A stretch of DNA of 64,000 nt, from assembly GCF_004799445.1 (NCBI RefSeq), contig NZ_SSNA01000062.1, forward strand, positions 1 through 64,000, in the 5' to 3' direction. Below are positions 50,501-61,064 of this stretch, piece after piece (within the stretch, counting starts at the first letter, position 1; every line of letters begins with the position of its first letter). A program made the position numbers and the translations under genes. Origin of the DNA: Bradyrhizobium sp. (lineage in GTDB: Bacteria > Pseudomonadota > Alphaproteobacteria > Rhizobiales > Xanthobacteraceae). The notes beneath the pieces were generated by a model. That model did not search any database and was not told where the DNA came from. It worked only from the letters and a program-made list of their open reading frames with translations.

Positions 50501-51919
50501 CTAAATATTCAGCACCCGACCATAGGCGTCCAACACCGCTTCCTTCATCATCTCCGACAGCGTCGGATGCGGGAACACGGTGTGCATCAATTCTTCTTCC
50601 GTGGTCTCGAGATTCATCGCGACCACATAGCCCTGGATCAGCTCGGTGACTTCGGCGCCGATCATGTGCGCGCCGAGCAACTGGCCGGTCTTCTTATCGA
50701 AGATCACCTTTACCAACCCCTGATCCTCGCCAAGCGCGATCGCCTTGCCGTTGCCGACGAACGGGAAACGTCCGACGCGAATCTCGCGGCCGCCCTCTTT
50801 CGCTCGCGCCTCCGTCAGACCGACGGAAGCGATCTGCGGGTTGCAATAGGTGCAGCCGGGAATGAGATTCTTGTCCATCGCATGCGGGTGAAGACCCTTG
50901 ATGGCCTCGACGCACACCACGCCTTCGTGCTCGGCCTTGTGCGCGAGCATCGGGGGACCGGCGACGTCACCGATGGCATAGATGCCGGGCACGCTGGTCT
51001 TGCCGTAGCCGTCGATCACCACGCAGCCGCGCTCGGTTTTGACGCCGAGCTTTTCCAGCCCGAGATTTTCGATGTTGCCGACCACGCCGACCGCCGAAAT
51101 CACCCGGTCGAATTCAACCGTCTGCGGCTTCTTGCCGTCATCGATGGTGGCGACCACGCTGTCGCTCTTCTTCTCGAGCTTTGTCACCTTGGTGTTGGTG
51201 AGGATCTTGATGCCCTGCTTTTCGAAGCGCTTGCGGGCCAGGCCCGCGATCTCGGCGTCCTCGACGGGGAGGATCTGCGGCAGTACCTCGACCACGGTCA
51301 CGTCAGCGCCCATGGTGTGGAAGAACGATGCGAATTCGATGCCGATCGCGCCGGAGCCTACGACCAATAGCGACTTCGGCATTTTTTCCGGCACCATGGC
51401 CTCGAAATAGGTCCAGACCAGCTTCTTGTCGGGCTCAAGCCCCGGCAGCACGCGCGGCCGCGCGCCGGTCGCAAGAATGATATGCTTGGCCTGGTAAGCC
51501 CCCTCGCCCAGCGCGCCCTTCGGCGCCTCGACCGCGGATTTTTTCACCGTGATCTTGCCGGGCGCATCGATGACGGCCTCGCCCCAGATCACCGTCACCT
51601 TGTTCTTCTTCATCAGAAAGCCGACGCCGTCATTGAGGCGTTTGGAGACGCCGCGCGAGCGCTGCACCACGGCTTTCGCGTCGAACGAGACGTTCTCCGC
51701 GGAAAGCCCGTAATCTTTCGCGTGCTGCATGTAGTGGTAGATTTCCGCCGAGCGCAGCAGCGCCTTGGTCGGGATGCAGCCCCAGTTCAGGCAAATACCG
51801 CCGAGATAGGATTTCTCGACAATCGCGGTCTTGAAGCCGAGCTGCGCGGCGCGAATGGCGGTAACGTAACCGCCGGGGCCGGAGCCGATGATGATGATGT
51901 CGAAGGATGTATCGGCCAT
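50501..51919 (-). CDS. lpdA: Dihydrolipoyl dehydrogenase (E3)
   Basis: 472 residues. FAD/NAD flavoprotein that reoxidises lipoamide in the pyruvate dehydrogenase complex. N-terminal FAD fold DIIIIGSGPGGYVTAIRAAQLG, redox pair in GGICLNWGCIPTKALL, NAD fold LLVVGSGAIGIEFASFF, and the C-terminal catalytic His/Glu in TVFPHPTLSEMMKEAV. It is the last gene of the pdh operon, 12 bases after a small membrane gene. Confidence 0.97.
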   Translation of the reverse strand: MADTSFDIIIIGSGPGGYVTAIRAAQLGFKTAIVEKSYLGGICLNWGCIPTKALLRSAEIYHYMQHAKDYGLSAENVSFDAKAVVQRSRGVSKRLNDGVGFLMKKNKVTVIWGEAVIDAPGKITVKKSAVEAPKGALGEGAYQAKHIILATGARPRVLPGLEPDKKLVWTYFEAMVPEKMPKSLLVVGSGAIGIEFASFFHTMGADVTVVEVLPQILPVEDAEIAGLARKRFEKQGIKILTNTKVTKLEKKSDSVVATIDDGKKPQTVEFDRVISAVGVVGNIENLGLEKLGVKTERGCVVIDGYGKTSVPGIYAIGDVAGPPMLAHKAEHEGVVCVEAIKGLHPHAMDKNLIPGCTYCNPQIASVGLTEARAKEGGREIRVGRFPFVGNGKAIALGEDQGLVKVIFDKKTGQLLGAHMIGAEVTELIQGYVVAMNLETTEEELMHTVFPHPTLSEMMKEAVLDAYGRVLNI

Positions 51920-51931
51920 GAAGGCTCCCGT

Positions 51932-52186
51932 CTAACTCAAAGTCGATGTGATGCGTGCACGACGATTGATGATGAACTTTCTTGTCCGCCATTCCAGCGC
52001 GACAACCAAAACCATGATCGCCATTCCGGTCAGCGCGATTGGTCTCCAGATGTTCCGCGACAGCGCTTCACCGGAGAAGAACGCGGCATAGATCACGTCG
52101 AGGCCGAGGGGATTGAGCGCAGCGATCGCCGCGAGCAGCATCGATATCCAGGGCCATCGCGTCCGAACATTCAACGTCGCCCCCAA
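51932..52186 (-). CDS. Small membrane protein in the pdh operon
   Basis: 84 residues with two spans (WISMLLAAIAALNPLGLDVIYAAFF and WRPIALTGMAIMVLVVALEW). It starts 15 bases after pdhC and ends 12 bases before lpdA, so it is certainly co-transcribed. I do not recognise the family. The N-terminus MGATLNVRTRWPW is basic, in line with a cytoplasmic N-end. Its position inside a metabolic operon and not the sequence suggests any link to pyruvate oxidation. Confidence 0.65.
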   Translation of the reverse strand: MGATLNVRTRWPWISMLLAAIAALNPLGLDVIYAAFFSGEALSRNIWRPIALTGMAIMVLVVALEWRTRKFIINRRARITSTLS

Positions 52187-52201
52187 ACGGCTTGGCTTGC
52201 A

Positions 52202-53536
52202 TCACACCATCATCATGACCGGATTTTCGATCAGCATCTTGAACGCGCCGATCAGCTCAGCCCCGAGCGCACCATCGACCGCGCGGTGATCGCACGACAG
52301 CGTCACGCTCATGATGTGCGCCGCCTCGATTTTGCCGTTGCGGACTACCGCGCGCTCTTCACTGGTGCCGACCGCAAGTATCGTCGCGTGCGGCGGGTTG
52401 ATCACGGCGGTGAAATCCTTGATGCCGTACATGCCGAGATTGGAGACGGCCGTGGTGCCGCCCTGATACTCCTCCGGCTTGAGCTTGCGGGCCCGCGCGC
52501 GCGCCGCAAAATCCTTCATCTGGCCTGAAATCGTCGACAGCGATTTGGTTTCCGCGCTGCGAATGATCGGCGTGATCAGGCCGCCCGGCATTGCCACCGC
52601 TACCCCGATATCGGAATGCTTGTGCTTGAGCATGCCAGCTTCGGTCCAGCTCACATTGCAATCGGGTATCCGCTGCAGCGCAATCGCCATCGCCTTGATG
52701 ACGAAATCGTTGACCGAGAGCTTGTAGAGCGGCTTCTTCTCCTTGTCCTTCGGCGCCGTGGCGTTGATCTCCTCGCGCGCGGCGAGCAGTTTGCCGATAT
52801 CGCAGTCCATCGTCAGATAGAAATGCGGCACGGTCTGCACCGAGGCGGTGAGCCTCTGGGCAATCGTGCGTCGCATGCCGTCGTGCGGTACGACTTCGTA
52901 GCTGCCGGGTTCGAACAGCGCCAGAATCTGCTTGTCCGACATCGAGGGCGCGAACGCCGGCGCGCCGGCCGGTGTTGCGGCAGGCGCTTTCAGCCCCTTG
53001 CCGGACCTGGCTTCCTCGACATCGCGCGCGATGACGCGGCCGTGCGGGCCCGATCCGTTGATGCGCGCAAGCTCGATGCCGGCTTCTTTGGCGAGACGCC
53101 GGGCGAGCGGCGATGAGAAGGTCCGCGCGTGACCGTTGGTCTGTGGGACTGCTGCCGCCTGTGGCGCTGGGCCTGTCGGCTCCGCTGCCGGAATCTTTGC
53201 CGCCGGAGCCGGCGCGGCGGCAGGCGCCGGTGCGGCGGCAGCGGCCTTCGGCGGCGCACTCGTGGCGCCTGCGCCGGCCGCCTTGACGTCCTCGCCGTCG
53301 CCGGCGAGCACCGCGATCACGTCATTGACCGCGACGTCCTGGGTGCCCTCGGGTACCAGGATTTTCGCGATCGTGCCCTCGTCGACCGCCTCGACCTCCA
53401 TGGTCGCCTTGTCGGTCTCGATTTCCGCGATCACGTCGCCGGACTTGACCTTGTCGCCCTCTTTCTTGAGCCACTTGGCAAGGTTGCCCTTCTCCATGGT
53501 CGGCGACAACGCGGGCATCAGAATGTTGATGGGCAT
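52202..53536 (-). CDS. pdhC: Pyruvate dehydrogenase E2 (dihydrolipoamide acetyltransferase)
   Basis: 444 residues from ATG 53536; the extension to 53617 has no family match. One lipoyl domain ([22 protein letters not shown], lipoate on [13 protein letters not shown]), Ala/Pro hinge, E3-binding domain ([37 protein letters not shown]), and the catalytic core ending [19 protein letters not shown] with the His-x-x-x-Asp-Gly pair. It is the scaffold of the complex with PdhA, PdhB and LpdA. Confidence 0.97.
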   Translation of the reverse strand: MPINILMPALSPTMEKGNLAKWLKKEGDKVKSGDVIAEIETDKATMEVEAVDEGTIAKILVPEGTQDVAVNDVIAVLAGDGEDVKAAGAGATSAPPKAAAAAPAPAAAPAPAAKIPAAEPTGPAPQAAAVPQTNGHARTFSSPLARRLAKEAGIELARINGSGPHGRVIARDVEEARSGKGLKAPAATPAGAPAFAPSMSDKQILALFEPGSYEVVPHDGMRRTIAQRLTASVQTVPHFYLTMDCDIGKLLAAREEINATAPKDKEKKPLYKLSVNDFVIKAMAIALQRIPDCNVSWTEAGMLKHKHSDIGVAVAMPGGLITPIIRSAETKSLSTISGQMKDFAARARARKLKPEEYQGGTTAVSNLGMYGIKDFTAVINPPHATILAVGTSEERAVVRNGKIEAAHIMSVTLSCDHRAVDGALGAELIGAFKMLIENPVMMMV

Positions 53537-53641
53537 ACTGACCTCACAGGATATTCTTGCTCGTTGTCTTCCATTTGCTGGAAAGCCAACCAAAGACCGT
53601 TTGGGTGTCACCGCCACCCGATGAAAGATCGACGACCCGCG

Positions 53642-54094
53642 TCAATTGCCGATGTCGCCCTGCCAGAGGCGCTCGTTGGCGGGAACCGATCGCCATGATT
53701 TCATCATGTTGACCGATCGCTCGTCCGCAAGATCGATATAGGGAATGCCAAACTGCGTCAGGATGTCCTTGCTGCCGGGGAAGGTTACGGACTCGCCGAT
53801 CACAAGAAGCGAAAGCTTGAACAACCCGATCGCGCCCGCGCACATCGAACAGGGCGACAGCGTCGTGTACATCACGGTGTCATGAAACGGGATCACCCCG
53901 GCGTTGCGCATGCATGACATCTCGCCGTGAAGAATGACGTTCTGCTCCTGCACCCGGCGGTTATGACCGCGCGCGATGATTTTCGTGTCACGCGTCAGCA
54001 CCGCGCCGATCGGCAGTCCGCCCTCGGCGATGCTGATCTCCGCCTCGCGAATGGCTTCAGCCATGAAATCGAAATGATAGGCTTCAATGGTCAC
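53642..54094 (-). CDS. Cytosine deaminase-like protein, fungal FCY1 type
   Basis: 150 residues. Zinc site of the CDA fold: NVILHGEMSC (His, catalytic Glu) and TTLSPCSMCAGAIGLF (PCxxC). The order HGE-S-C-x-x-N-(A/C)-G, YTTLSPCxMCxGAI, VIGExxxFPG, and a terminal W-x-x-DIG is the pattern of yeast cytosine deaminase, rather than TadA or bacterial CodA. It would convert cytosine to uracil or act on a similar base. It sits in the pdh operon between DUF5076 (2 bases) and pdhC (105 bases). Confidence 0.8.
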   Translation of the reverse strand: MTIEAYHFDFMAEAIREAEISIAEGGLPIGAVLTRDTKIIARGHNRRVQEQNVILHGEMSCMRNAGVIPFHDTVMYTTLSPCSMCAGAIGLFKLSLLVIGESVTFPGSKDILTQFGIPYIDLADERSVNMMKSWRSVPANERLWQGDIGN

Positions 54095-54096
54095 AG

Positions 54097-54402
54097 TCAG
54101 TGCCCCTGTCCCGACCGCGGCGCAGTGCTGCCCATATCGGTCGGCCGCGCGAGTTCAGCTTCGAACATGTCGATGATACGCCTCAACGCTTCTTCCTCGC
54201 TATAGGCGCTCTCGCGCGCATAGGCGCGCGAAGCATGACGCGCGACGTCGACCAGCAGCAGGCCCCACATATCCGGCTCCTCGAACGCGCGCGCGAACGC
54301 GATGGAAAGTCCGCCATCGACCACGAAGGCGCGCAACACCTCCGTGGCATCATCGCGGCCTATCACGTCGGGCGGCAACGGCTGCTCGCTGGGACCGGCC
54401 AT
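54097..54402 (-). CDS. DUF5076 family protein
   Basis: 101 residues with no signal. Core: LPPDVIGRDDATEVLRAFVVDGGLSIAFARAFEEPDMWGLLLVDVARHASRAYARESAYSEEEALRRIIDMFEAELARPTD. This is the DUF5076 pattern I recall, always placed inside the pdh operon of Rhizobiales. Function unknown. It is 3 bases after pdhB and 2 before the cytosine deaminase-like gene; tight spacing suggests coupled translation. Confidence 0.75.
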   Translation of the reverse strand: MAGPSEQPLPPDVIGRDDATEVLRAFVVDGGLSIAFARAFEEPDMWGLLLVDVARHASRAYARESAYSEEEALRRIIDMFEAELARPTDMGSTAPRSGQGH

Positions 54403-54405
54403 GCG

Positions 54406-55806
<1,401 letters not shown>

Positions 55807-55866
55807 ATCAGCTCCGGAAATTCACTCTTTAAGCTGCGTACCCTGCGGGATAAGCGTTTCGCGCGT

Positions 55867-56895
55867 TCAACGATAGACGTCGGTCCACAATTCGGCGGCA
55901 TCGGGTTCGGGATCGTGCTGCGCGAAGTCGGCAGCGGCATTGACGATCTCCCGCACCTCGGCGTCGATGGCCTTCAATTCCTGCTCGCTCATGTCAGCGG
56001 CAAGCAGGCGATTGCGAACCTGCTCGATCGGATCCTGGTCGTGACGGACCTTCTCCACTTCCTCACGGGTGCGGTATTTCGCCGGGTCCGACATCGAATG
56101 CCCGCGGTAGCGATAGGTCTGCATTTCCAGGATGAAGGGGCCTTTGCCGGCGCGGCACCAGGCCACGGCCTTGTCGGCCGCGGCTTTCACCGCGCGAACG
56201 TCCATGCCGTCGACCTGCTCGCCGGGAATATTGAAGGAGATGCCGCGCTTGGAAAAATCGGTCTGGGCGGAGGAGCGCGTCACCGAAGTGCCCATCGCGT
56301 AGCGGTTGTTCTCGATGATGTAGATCACCGGAAGCTTCCACAGCTCGGCCATGTTGAAGCTTTCATAGACCTGGCCCTGGTTCGAGGCGCCGTCGCCGAA
56401 ATAGGCCAGGCTGACAAAATCGTTACCCCGATAGCGATTGGCGAAGGCGAGCCCGGTACCGAGCGAAACCTGGGCACCGACGATGCCGTGGCCACCGAAG
56501 AAATTCTTCTCCTTGCTGAACATGTGCATGGAGCCGCCCTTGCCCTTGGAATAGCCGCCATGGCGACCGGTCAATTCGGCCATCACGCCTTTGGCTTCCA
56601 TCCCACAGGCCAGCATATGCCCGTGGTCGCGGTACCCGGTTATGACCTGATCACCTTCTTTCAGGGCCATCTGCATGCCGATGACGACGGCTTCCTGGCC
56701 GATGTAAAGGTGGCAGAAGCCGCCGATCGCCCCCATTCCATAGAGCTGGCCGGCCTTTTCCTCGAACCGCCGGATCAGCAGCATGTCGCGCAGCGCGGCT
56801 AGTTCCTGTTCCCTGGTGAAGTCCGGGGGGCTGTCGGCACCGTTTCCCTTTTCGTGAGCGGTTTCCTTCGCGACGATTTTCTTGGGGGCAGCCAT
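55867..56895 (-). CDS. pdhA: Pyruvate dehydrogenase E1 alpha
   Basis: 342 residues. Thiamine-diphosphate decarboxylase half of E1. ThDP motif GDGASNQGQVYESFNMAELWKLPVIYIIENN (GDG to NN), the substrate-side GHGIVGAQVSLGTGLAFANRYRG and the phosphorylation-loop equivalent YRYRGHSMSDPAKYR are present. N-terminal basic stretch of about 20 residues. Starts the pdh operon; the ftsB-like gene lies 153 bases upstream on the same strand. Confidence 0.97.
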   Translation of the reverse strand: MAAPKKIVAKETAHEKGNGADSPPDFTREQELAALRDMLLIRRFEEKAGQLYGMGAIGGFCHLYIGQEAVVIGMQMALKEGDQVITGYRDHGHMLACGMEAKGVMAELTGRHGGYSKGKGGSMHMFSKEKNFFGGHGIVGAQVSLGTGLAFANRYRGNDFVSLAYFGDGASNQGQVYESFNMAELWKLPVIYIIENNRYAMGTSVTRSSAQTDFSKRGISFNIPGEQVDGMDVRAVKAAADKAVAWCRAGKGPFILEMQTYRYRGHSMSDPAKYRTREEVEKVRHDQDPIEQVRNRLLAADMSEQELKAIDAEVREIVNAAADFAQHDPEPDAAELWTDVYR

Positions 56896-57048
56896 GGCAT
56901 TTCCGGATCAGAGAACGAATAGCTCTCTCTATCCCAACTCAAACCGCCATGAAAGGATTGCGTGCACTTGCGAAGAATTCGCTATGCCGCAGTGCAATGC
57001 GGCGCGACATTTTCGAAATTGATTCCGCAGCTTTTTGTAATTTGACGA

Positions 57049-57366
57049 TCAGTTCGGGTTGACGGTCCGAACCAGGTCACGCGGATTGGCGTAATCGAGC
57101 TGATAGCGCGCGCGCTCATCGAGTATATCGGGGTCAACCCGGTCCGAACGCAGCAACGAGACACGCTGCTCGCCTTCGGCACGCTCCCGCTTCAGCCGCG
57201 CCAGTTCGGAAGTCAGCGCGATGATTTCCTGATCGAGCTCCTGCCGGGCATTCAGGCCATACTTGCCGGTATAGGCATTGACGCCGAAATAGCCGACTAG
57301 GCCGGCTGCCATCGTATAGAGGGCAAGCCCGGTAAGCAGGGATCTGAGTCGGCTGCGGGAGACCAT
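57049..57366 (-). CDS. FtsB/DivIC-type septum formation initiator
   Basis: 105 residues from ATG 57366 (57378 would add four). One N-terminal span (LRSLLTGLALYTMAAGLVGYFGVNAY), then a coiled coil (LNARQELDQEIIALTSELARLKRERAEGEQRVSLLRSD) and the conserved end DPDILDERARYQLDYANPRDLV. This is the FtsB/DivIC family, which links FtsL and FtsQ in the divisome. It lies between eno and pdhA in other alphaproteobacteria; here other genes separate it from eno. Confidence 0.9.
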   Translation of the reverse strand: MVSRSRLRSLLTGLALYTMAAGLVGYFGVNAYTGKYGLNARQELDQEIIALTSELARLKRERAEGEQRVSLLRSDRVDPDILDERARYQLDYANPRDLVRTVNPN

Positions 57367-57432
57367 GGGACCGAGCATGCGACGGCCCAGTTAACGGAAT
57401 CCTAAGGCCCCGCCTGCCGTGCAGTCCGGAGC

Positions 57433-57990
57433 CTATTTATTGTGCTTGTCGACGAAAGCCGCGTAGGCGTCGATATATTGCTGCAACACTTTCTGCAGCC
57501 CCTCCTTGGCGAGATGGCCCTTTTCGTCGAAGGCGTCGCCCACGCCGTTCAGGTAGATTTCCGGCTGGCCCAGGATCGGACCCGAAATGCCCGGCAGGAT
57601 ATTCTGCAGGTGTTTGGCCGCGCTGACGCCGCCGAGCGGGCCCGGCGAATTGCTGATAATGCCGATCGGTTTGCCGAGGAACGAGCTCTTGCCGGATGGC
57701 CGCGATCCGACGTCGATGGCGTTCTTCAGCACGCCGGGAATCGACCTGTTATATTCGGGCGTCACGAACAGTACGCCGGCCGACTTCTGAATCTTTTCGC
57801 GGAACGCCAGCCAATCGGCCGGCGGCGTTGTTTCCAGATCCTGATCGAAAAACGAAATCCCGTGCAAACTGACGACGTCAAGCTTCAGCGTATCGGGCGC
57901 CAGCTTGGCCAATGCATTGGCGATCTTGAGGGTGAAGCTCTCTTTGCGAATGCTGCCGACAAGTACGACGATATTGTGTGGGGTGGCCAT
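57433..57990 (-). CDS. NADPH-dependent FMN reductase
   Basis: 185 residues, flavodoxin-like fold. IVVLVGSIRKESFTLKIANAL is the FMN phosphate loop; VLFVTPEYNRSIPGVLKNAIDVGSR is the flavin-ring site, and GIISNSPGPLGGVSAAKHLQNIL follows. Chromate/azo/quinone reductases of this type transfer two electrons from NAD(P)H. Substrate unknown. A 66-base gap to ftsB. Confidence 0.92.
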   Translation of the reverse strand: MATPHNIVVLVGSIRKESFTLKIANALAKLAPDTLKLDVVSLHGISFFDQDLETTPPADWLAFREKIQKSAGVLFVTPEYNRSIPGVLKNAIDVGSRPSGKSSFLGKPIGIISNSPGPLGGVSAAKHLQNILPGISGPILGQPEIYLNGVGDAFDEKGHLAKEGLQKVLQQYIDAYAAFVDKHNK

Positions 57991-58119
57991 GAGATTTCCC
58001 TTTTGACGCGGCGCCGGTTCGGCTTGGGCGCTACCCTAGCGACGTCGGCAAACGATGCAAGTGCATGAATTTGGGGAATTTGAGGAAGCCGACGAAGCAG
58101 CCTGTCCCGCAAAACGGAT

Positions 58120-58141
58120 CAGGCCGCCTTTCGGCGGCCTG
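58120..58141 (-). terminator. Hairpin terminator after the MBL gene
   Basis: CAGGCCGCC (58120-58128) pairs with GGCGGCCTG (58133-58141), loop TTTC. On the minus strand the stem is followed by GATCCGTTTTGC. It starts 25 bases after the stop of the metallo-hydrolase. Confidence 0.65.
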
Positions 58142-58166
58142 ACCTGCCAAATGCCGGAAGCCGCGA

Positions 58167-59165
58167 TCAGATCACGGGATTCCAGGCCACCGGAATCAGC
58201 CGGTATTTCGTGCCGTCCTTCTCGACATGGCCGATCGACGGGAAAGCGAAGTGGAAGCCCACGACCGTCGCCTTCTCCGCCGCAGCCATATCATAGAACT
58301 TATGCCGGGTTTCCTGCGCTACGGCCGGATCCGCGTCGTAGGCGACATGCCAATCCGGATTGCGCAGGAACAGTTCGGGAATGTTGGTGACGTCAGACTG
58401 GATCAGGACGGTTGAACCGCCCGATGCGATGGCAAAGGTGGTATGTCCAGGCGTATGGCCGGGTGCGGCGACCGCCGTGATGCCGGGCGCGACTTCCTTG
58501 CCCCAGTCGTACTTCGTCACCTTGGATTCGATACCGGTGTAGATTTTTTTCACATTCGCGAAATAACCCTTCATCATTTCGTTGGACTGGGCCTTGGCGG
58601 CGTTCTCGTCGCTCATCCAGAATTCCCATTCTTTCGCCGGTACCATGATTTCGGCATTCGGGAACGCCATCGAGCCGTCGGCGGCCCGGATGCCGTTGGT
58701 GTGGTCGGGATGCAAATGTGAGATCAGCACGACGTCGACGCTCTTGGGATCGACGCCCGCGGCGGCGAGATTTTGCATCGTGCGGCCGACGCGGCCCTTG
58801 CTCTGCTCGAACATGCCTACCCCCAGGCCGCAATCGATCAGGACCAGCTTGGACCCGGTGTTGACGAGCTGCGGGTTGAACGGCACCGCGACCATACCCT
58901 TCGGCATGTAGGCGGCCTCGGCCTCTGCCTGCGCCTGTTCCTTCGGGACATTGCTCACGAAGTTATCGATGGGACGCAAAAACACCCCGTCGTTGATCGA
59001 GGTGCATTCGTAGGCGCCGACCTTGTAACGGTAGAAACCCGGCGCCTGGGTGGCGGCGGGCGGCACCGCGGCGCGCGCGGTTAGCGCGCCCAACGGCGTC
59101 AGGGCAGTCGCAGCACCGACGGCGGCTGCGCCGGCAAGTAGATGGCGGCGGCTCAAATCATTCAT
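58167..59165 (-). CDS. Tat-exported MBL-fold metallo-hydrolase
   Basis: 332 residues. Leader MNDLSRRHLLAGAAAVGAATALTPLGALTARA is twin-arginine type. The metallo-beta-lactamase site is VVLISHLHPDHTNGI (HxHxDH), then GHTPGHTTFAIASGG and a later VGFHFAFP. It resembles exported lactonase- or arylsulfatase-like members. The substrate cannot be read from the sequence. Terminator downstream. Confidence 0.92.
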   Translation of the reverse strand: MNDLSRRHLLAGAAAVGAATALTPLGALTARAAVPPAATQAPGFYRYKVGAYECTSINDGVFLRPIDNFVSNVPKEQAQAEAEAAYMPKGMVAVPFNPQLVNTGSKLVLIDCGLGVGMFEQSKGRVGRTMQNLAAAGVDPKSVDVVLISHLHPDHTNGIRAADGSMAFPNAEIMVPAKEWEFWMSDENAAKAQSNEMMKGYFANVKKIYTGIESKVTKYDWGKEVAPGITAVAAPGHTPGHTTFAIASGGSTVLIQSDVTNIPELFLRNPDWHVAYDADPAVAQETRHKFYDMAAAEKATVVGFHFAFPSIGHVEKDGTKYRLIPVAWNPVI

Positions 59166-59324
59166 GGAAGGTTCTCCCCTGGTCTGCGTTTTGAGTTTTT
59201 GGCACGGATTTTCGGCGCAAATGTTCCCTCGTTGCGCGCCAAACGCAAGTCACTTTGCCATGGGCCCGCGGCAATTTTTTTCGGCGTCGAGCAACCTGTC
59301 GACGCCAAGATACGCCGCTTGCGC

Positions 59325-59717
59325 TTACTTAACCAATTCCCAGAAGATTCCGATCACCGCGACATAGCCGAGCGTGAAGATCAGGGTCCTCAGATAGGGA
59401 ATGCCGAGCAGGTACACGACGGCGTGAGCGAACCGTAGCCAGAAAAAGGCCATCGCCCAGAACGCTGTCATCGCGTTGGCCTTGCCGGCCAGATGAACCG
59501 CGATCACGAGCGCTGCAAAGGGCGCGAACGTCTCGACCGCGTTGATGTAGGTCCGATCGGCACGCTTGCCCCACGGTGGCAGCGGACGCGGCGTGGGATC
59601 GACATAATTCGGAGGTGCGAGAGGCCCGTTGGTCATCACCTGGGAGACCACATAGGGAATCCAGAGCGACGCCGTCAGAATTGCGGTAAAGGCGAGATAC
59701 TTCAGGTCTGCAGACAT
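59325..59717 (-). CDS. MAPEG family membrane protein
   Basis: 130 residues, four spans. The pattern RTYINAVETFAPFAALVIAVHLAG, NAMTAFWAMAFFWLRFAHAVVYLLGIPYLRTLIFTLGYVAVIGIFWEL is the bacterial MAPEG family (E-x-x-x-x-F-x-x, R-x-x-(Y/H)). Members are glutathione-linked or eicosanoid-like membrane enzymes, with the bacterial forms largely uncharacterised. Stands alone between the MBL and dehydrogenase genes. Confidence 0.85.
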   Translation of the reverse strand: MSADLKYLAFTAILTASLWIPYVVSQVMTNGPLAPPNYVDPTPRPLPPWGKRADRTYINAVETFAPFAALVIAVHLAGKANAMTAFWAMAFFWLRFAHAVVYLLGIPYLRTLIFTLGYVAVIGIFWELVK

Positions 59718-59820
59718 TGTTTTCCCCCTCTATATAAAGATTTGTTTTCAACAACTCCTTTGGCTTGGCTCGCTGGCAAATAGTCGAGTGGGTCGCCGTT
59801 CCGGTCGCGGGCGCTTGGCG

Positions 59821-60963
59821 TCATCCGCCCTTGTTCGGATTGATCAGATACTTTTCGCCGGTCGCGCGCTTGGCGTAGACGGCAATGTGAGAGAGCTGCA
59901 GCGCCTCCTGCAAAGAGACCACCTGGGTATAGTGGCTGGCAAAGGTGGTCTTGAGTTCGGCGACGACGCGCTGGCGCAGCTTCAACCCCTCGGCCGGGCC
60001 GATTTTTTGCAGGAACGGAAACAACAGCCAGCCGCCGACTCCCCACGTCATCCCGAACGCCCGGTTTAATTCGGTCGGGCGCATGTCAAGGCCGCCATAG
60101 ATATAGACTTGCTTATGCACGCTCGATCCGTAACGGCTGTAGACTTTTGCGTTCTTGTTGGCCGCAACCTCCATGCAGGTGAGGATTTGGCCCGCCAGCT
60201 TGCCGCCACCGATTGCATCGAACGCAATCGTCGCGCCGGTTTCGACCAGCGCGCTGGTCAGATCTTCCATGAACGTTGGCGCGGTGGAATCGACGACATG
60301 TTTCGCCCCGATCTTGCGCAGGATCTCCGCCTGCTGCGGGCTGCGGACGATATTGACGAGCGCGATGCCGTCCTTGAGGCAAACCTTGTTGAGCATCTGG
60401 CCGAGGTTGGAAGCGGCCGCGGTATGCACCAGGGCCTTGTGGCCCTCGCGCCGCATGGTCTCGACCATGCCGAGCGACGTCAGTGGATTGACGAAACAGG
60501 ATGCGCCTTCGGCGGGTGTGACGCCGTCCGGCAGCACGAGACAGTCGCTCGCTCGCATCGTGCGGTATTGCGCGAACATGGCGCCACCGATGATCGCGAC
60601 CGTCTTGCCCATCAGGGCCTTCGCCGCCTCGGACGATCCGGTCCTGATGACCACACCGGCCCCCTCATTGCCGACCGGCGTGGATTCGTCGAGCCGTCCA
60701 GCCATGGCGCGCATCGCCGCTTCCGGCACCTTTGCCGTAATCACCGGCGCGTCCTTGGTGCCGGACGCCTGGGCGGTGGTCATGTCGGCGGCTCCGATCA
60801 GGAGCGCGAGGTCGGACGGGTTGATCGGCGCAGCCTCGATGCGAACCACCACCTCGTCGGCTGACGGTTCGGCGACCGGGACATTGACCAGCGAAATCTC
60901 GAGTTCGCCATTTTTCCTGATCAGCGAGCGAAGCTGCAGCCCGGTTTTGCCGTCGGCACTCAT
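59821..60963 (-). CDS. Zinc-binding dehydrogenase family oxidoreductase (MDR)
   Basis: 380 residues from ATG 60963 (the frame runs to 61032). GroES-like part (VVVRIEAAPINPSDLALLIGAAD, GNEGAGVVIRTGSSEAAKALMGKTVAII) and Rossmann part (KALVHTAAASNLGQMLNKVCLKDGIALVNIVRSPQQAEILRKIGAKHVVDS). The structural-zinc cysteines of alcohol dehydrogenases are not present, so it is a quinone-oxidoreductase-like, zinc-free member. Substrate unknown. Confidence 0.88.
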   Translation of the reverse strand: MSADGKTGLQLRSLIRKNGELEISLVNVPVAEPSADEVVVRIEAAPINPSDLALLIGAADMTTAQASGTKDAPVITAKVPEAAMRAMAGRLDESTPVGNEGAGVVIRTGSSEAAKALMGKTVAIIGGAMFAQYRTMRASDCLVLPDGVTPAEGASCFVNPLTSLGMVETMRREGHKALVHTAAASNLGQMLNKVCLKDGIALVNIVRSPQQAEILRKIGAKHVVDSTAPTFMEDLTSALVETGATIAFDAIGGGKLAGQILTCMEVAANKNAKVYSRYGSSVHKQVYIYGGLDMRPTELNRAFGMTWGVGGWLLFPFLQKIGPAEGLKLRQRVVAELKTTFASHYTQVVSLQEALQLSHIAVYAKRATGEKYLINPNKGG

Positions 60964-61064
60964 CCTGAACCTCCCTGTTTCGGCGTTGCCGAGTTTGGCC
61001 GGGAGTGTTCGCACGTTATGCGGAGAAGGCAAGCCTCATTCTGGCCCGTCAAACGAGGACGGGG

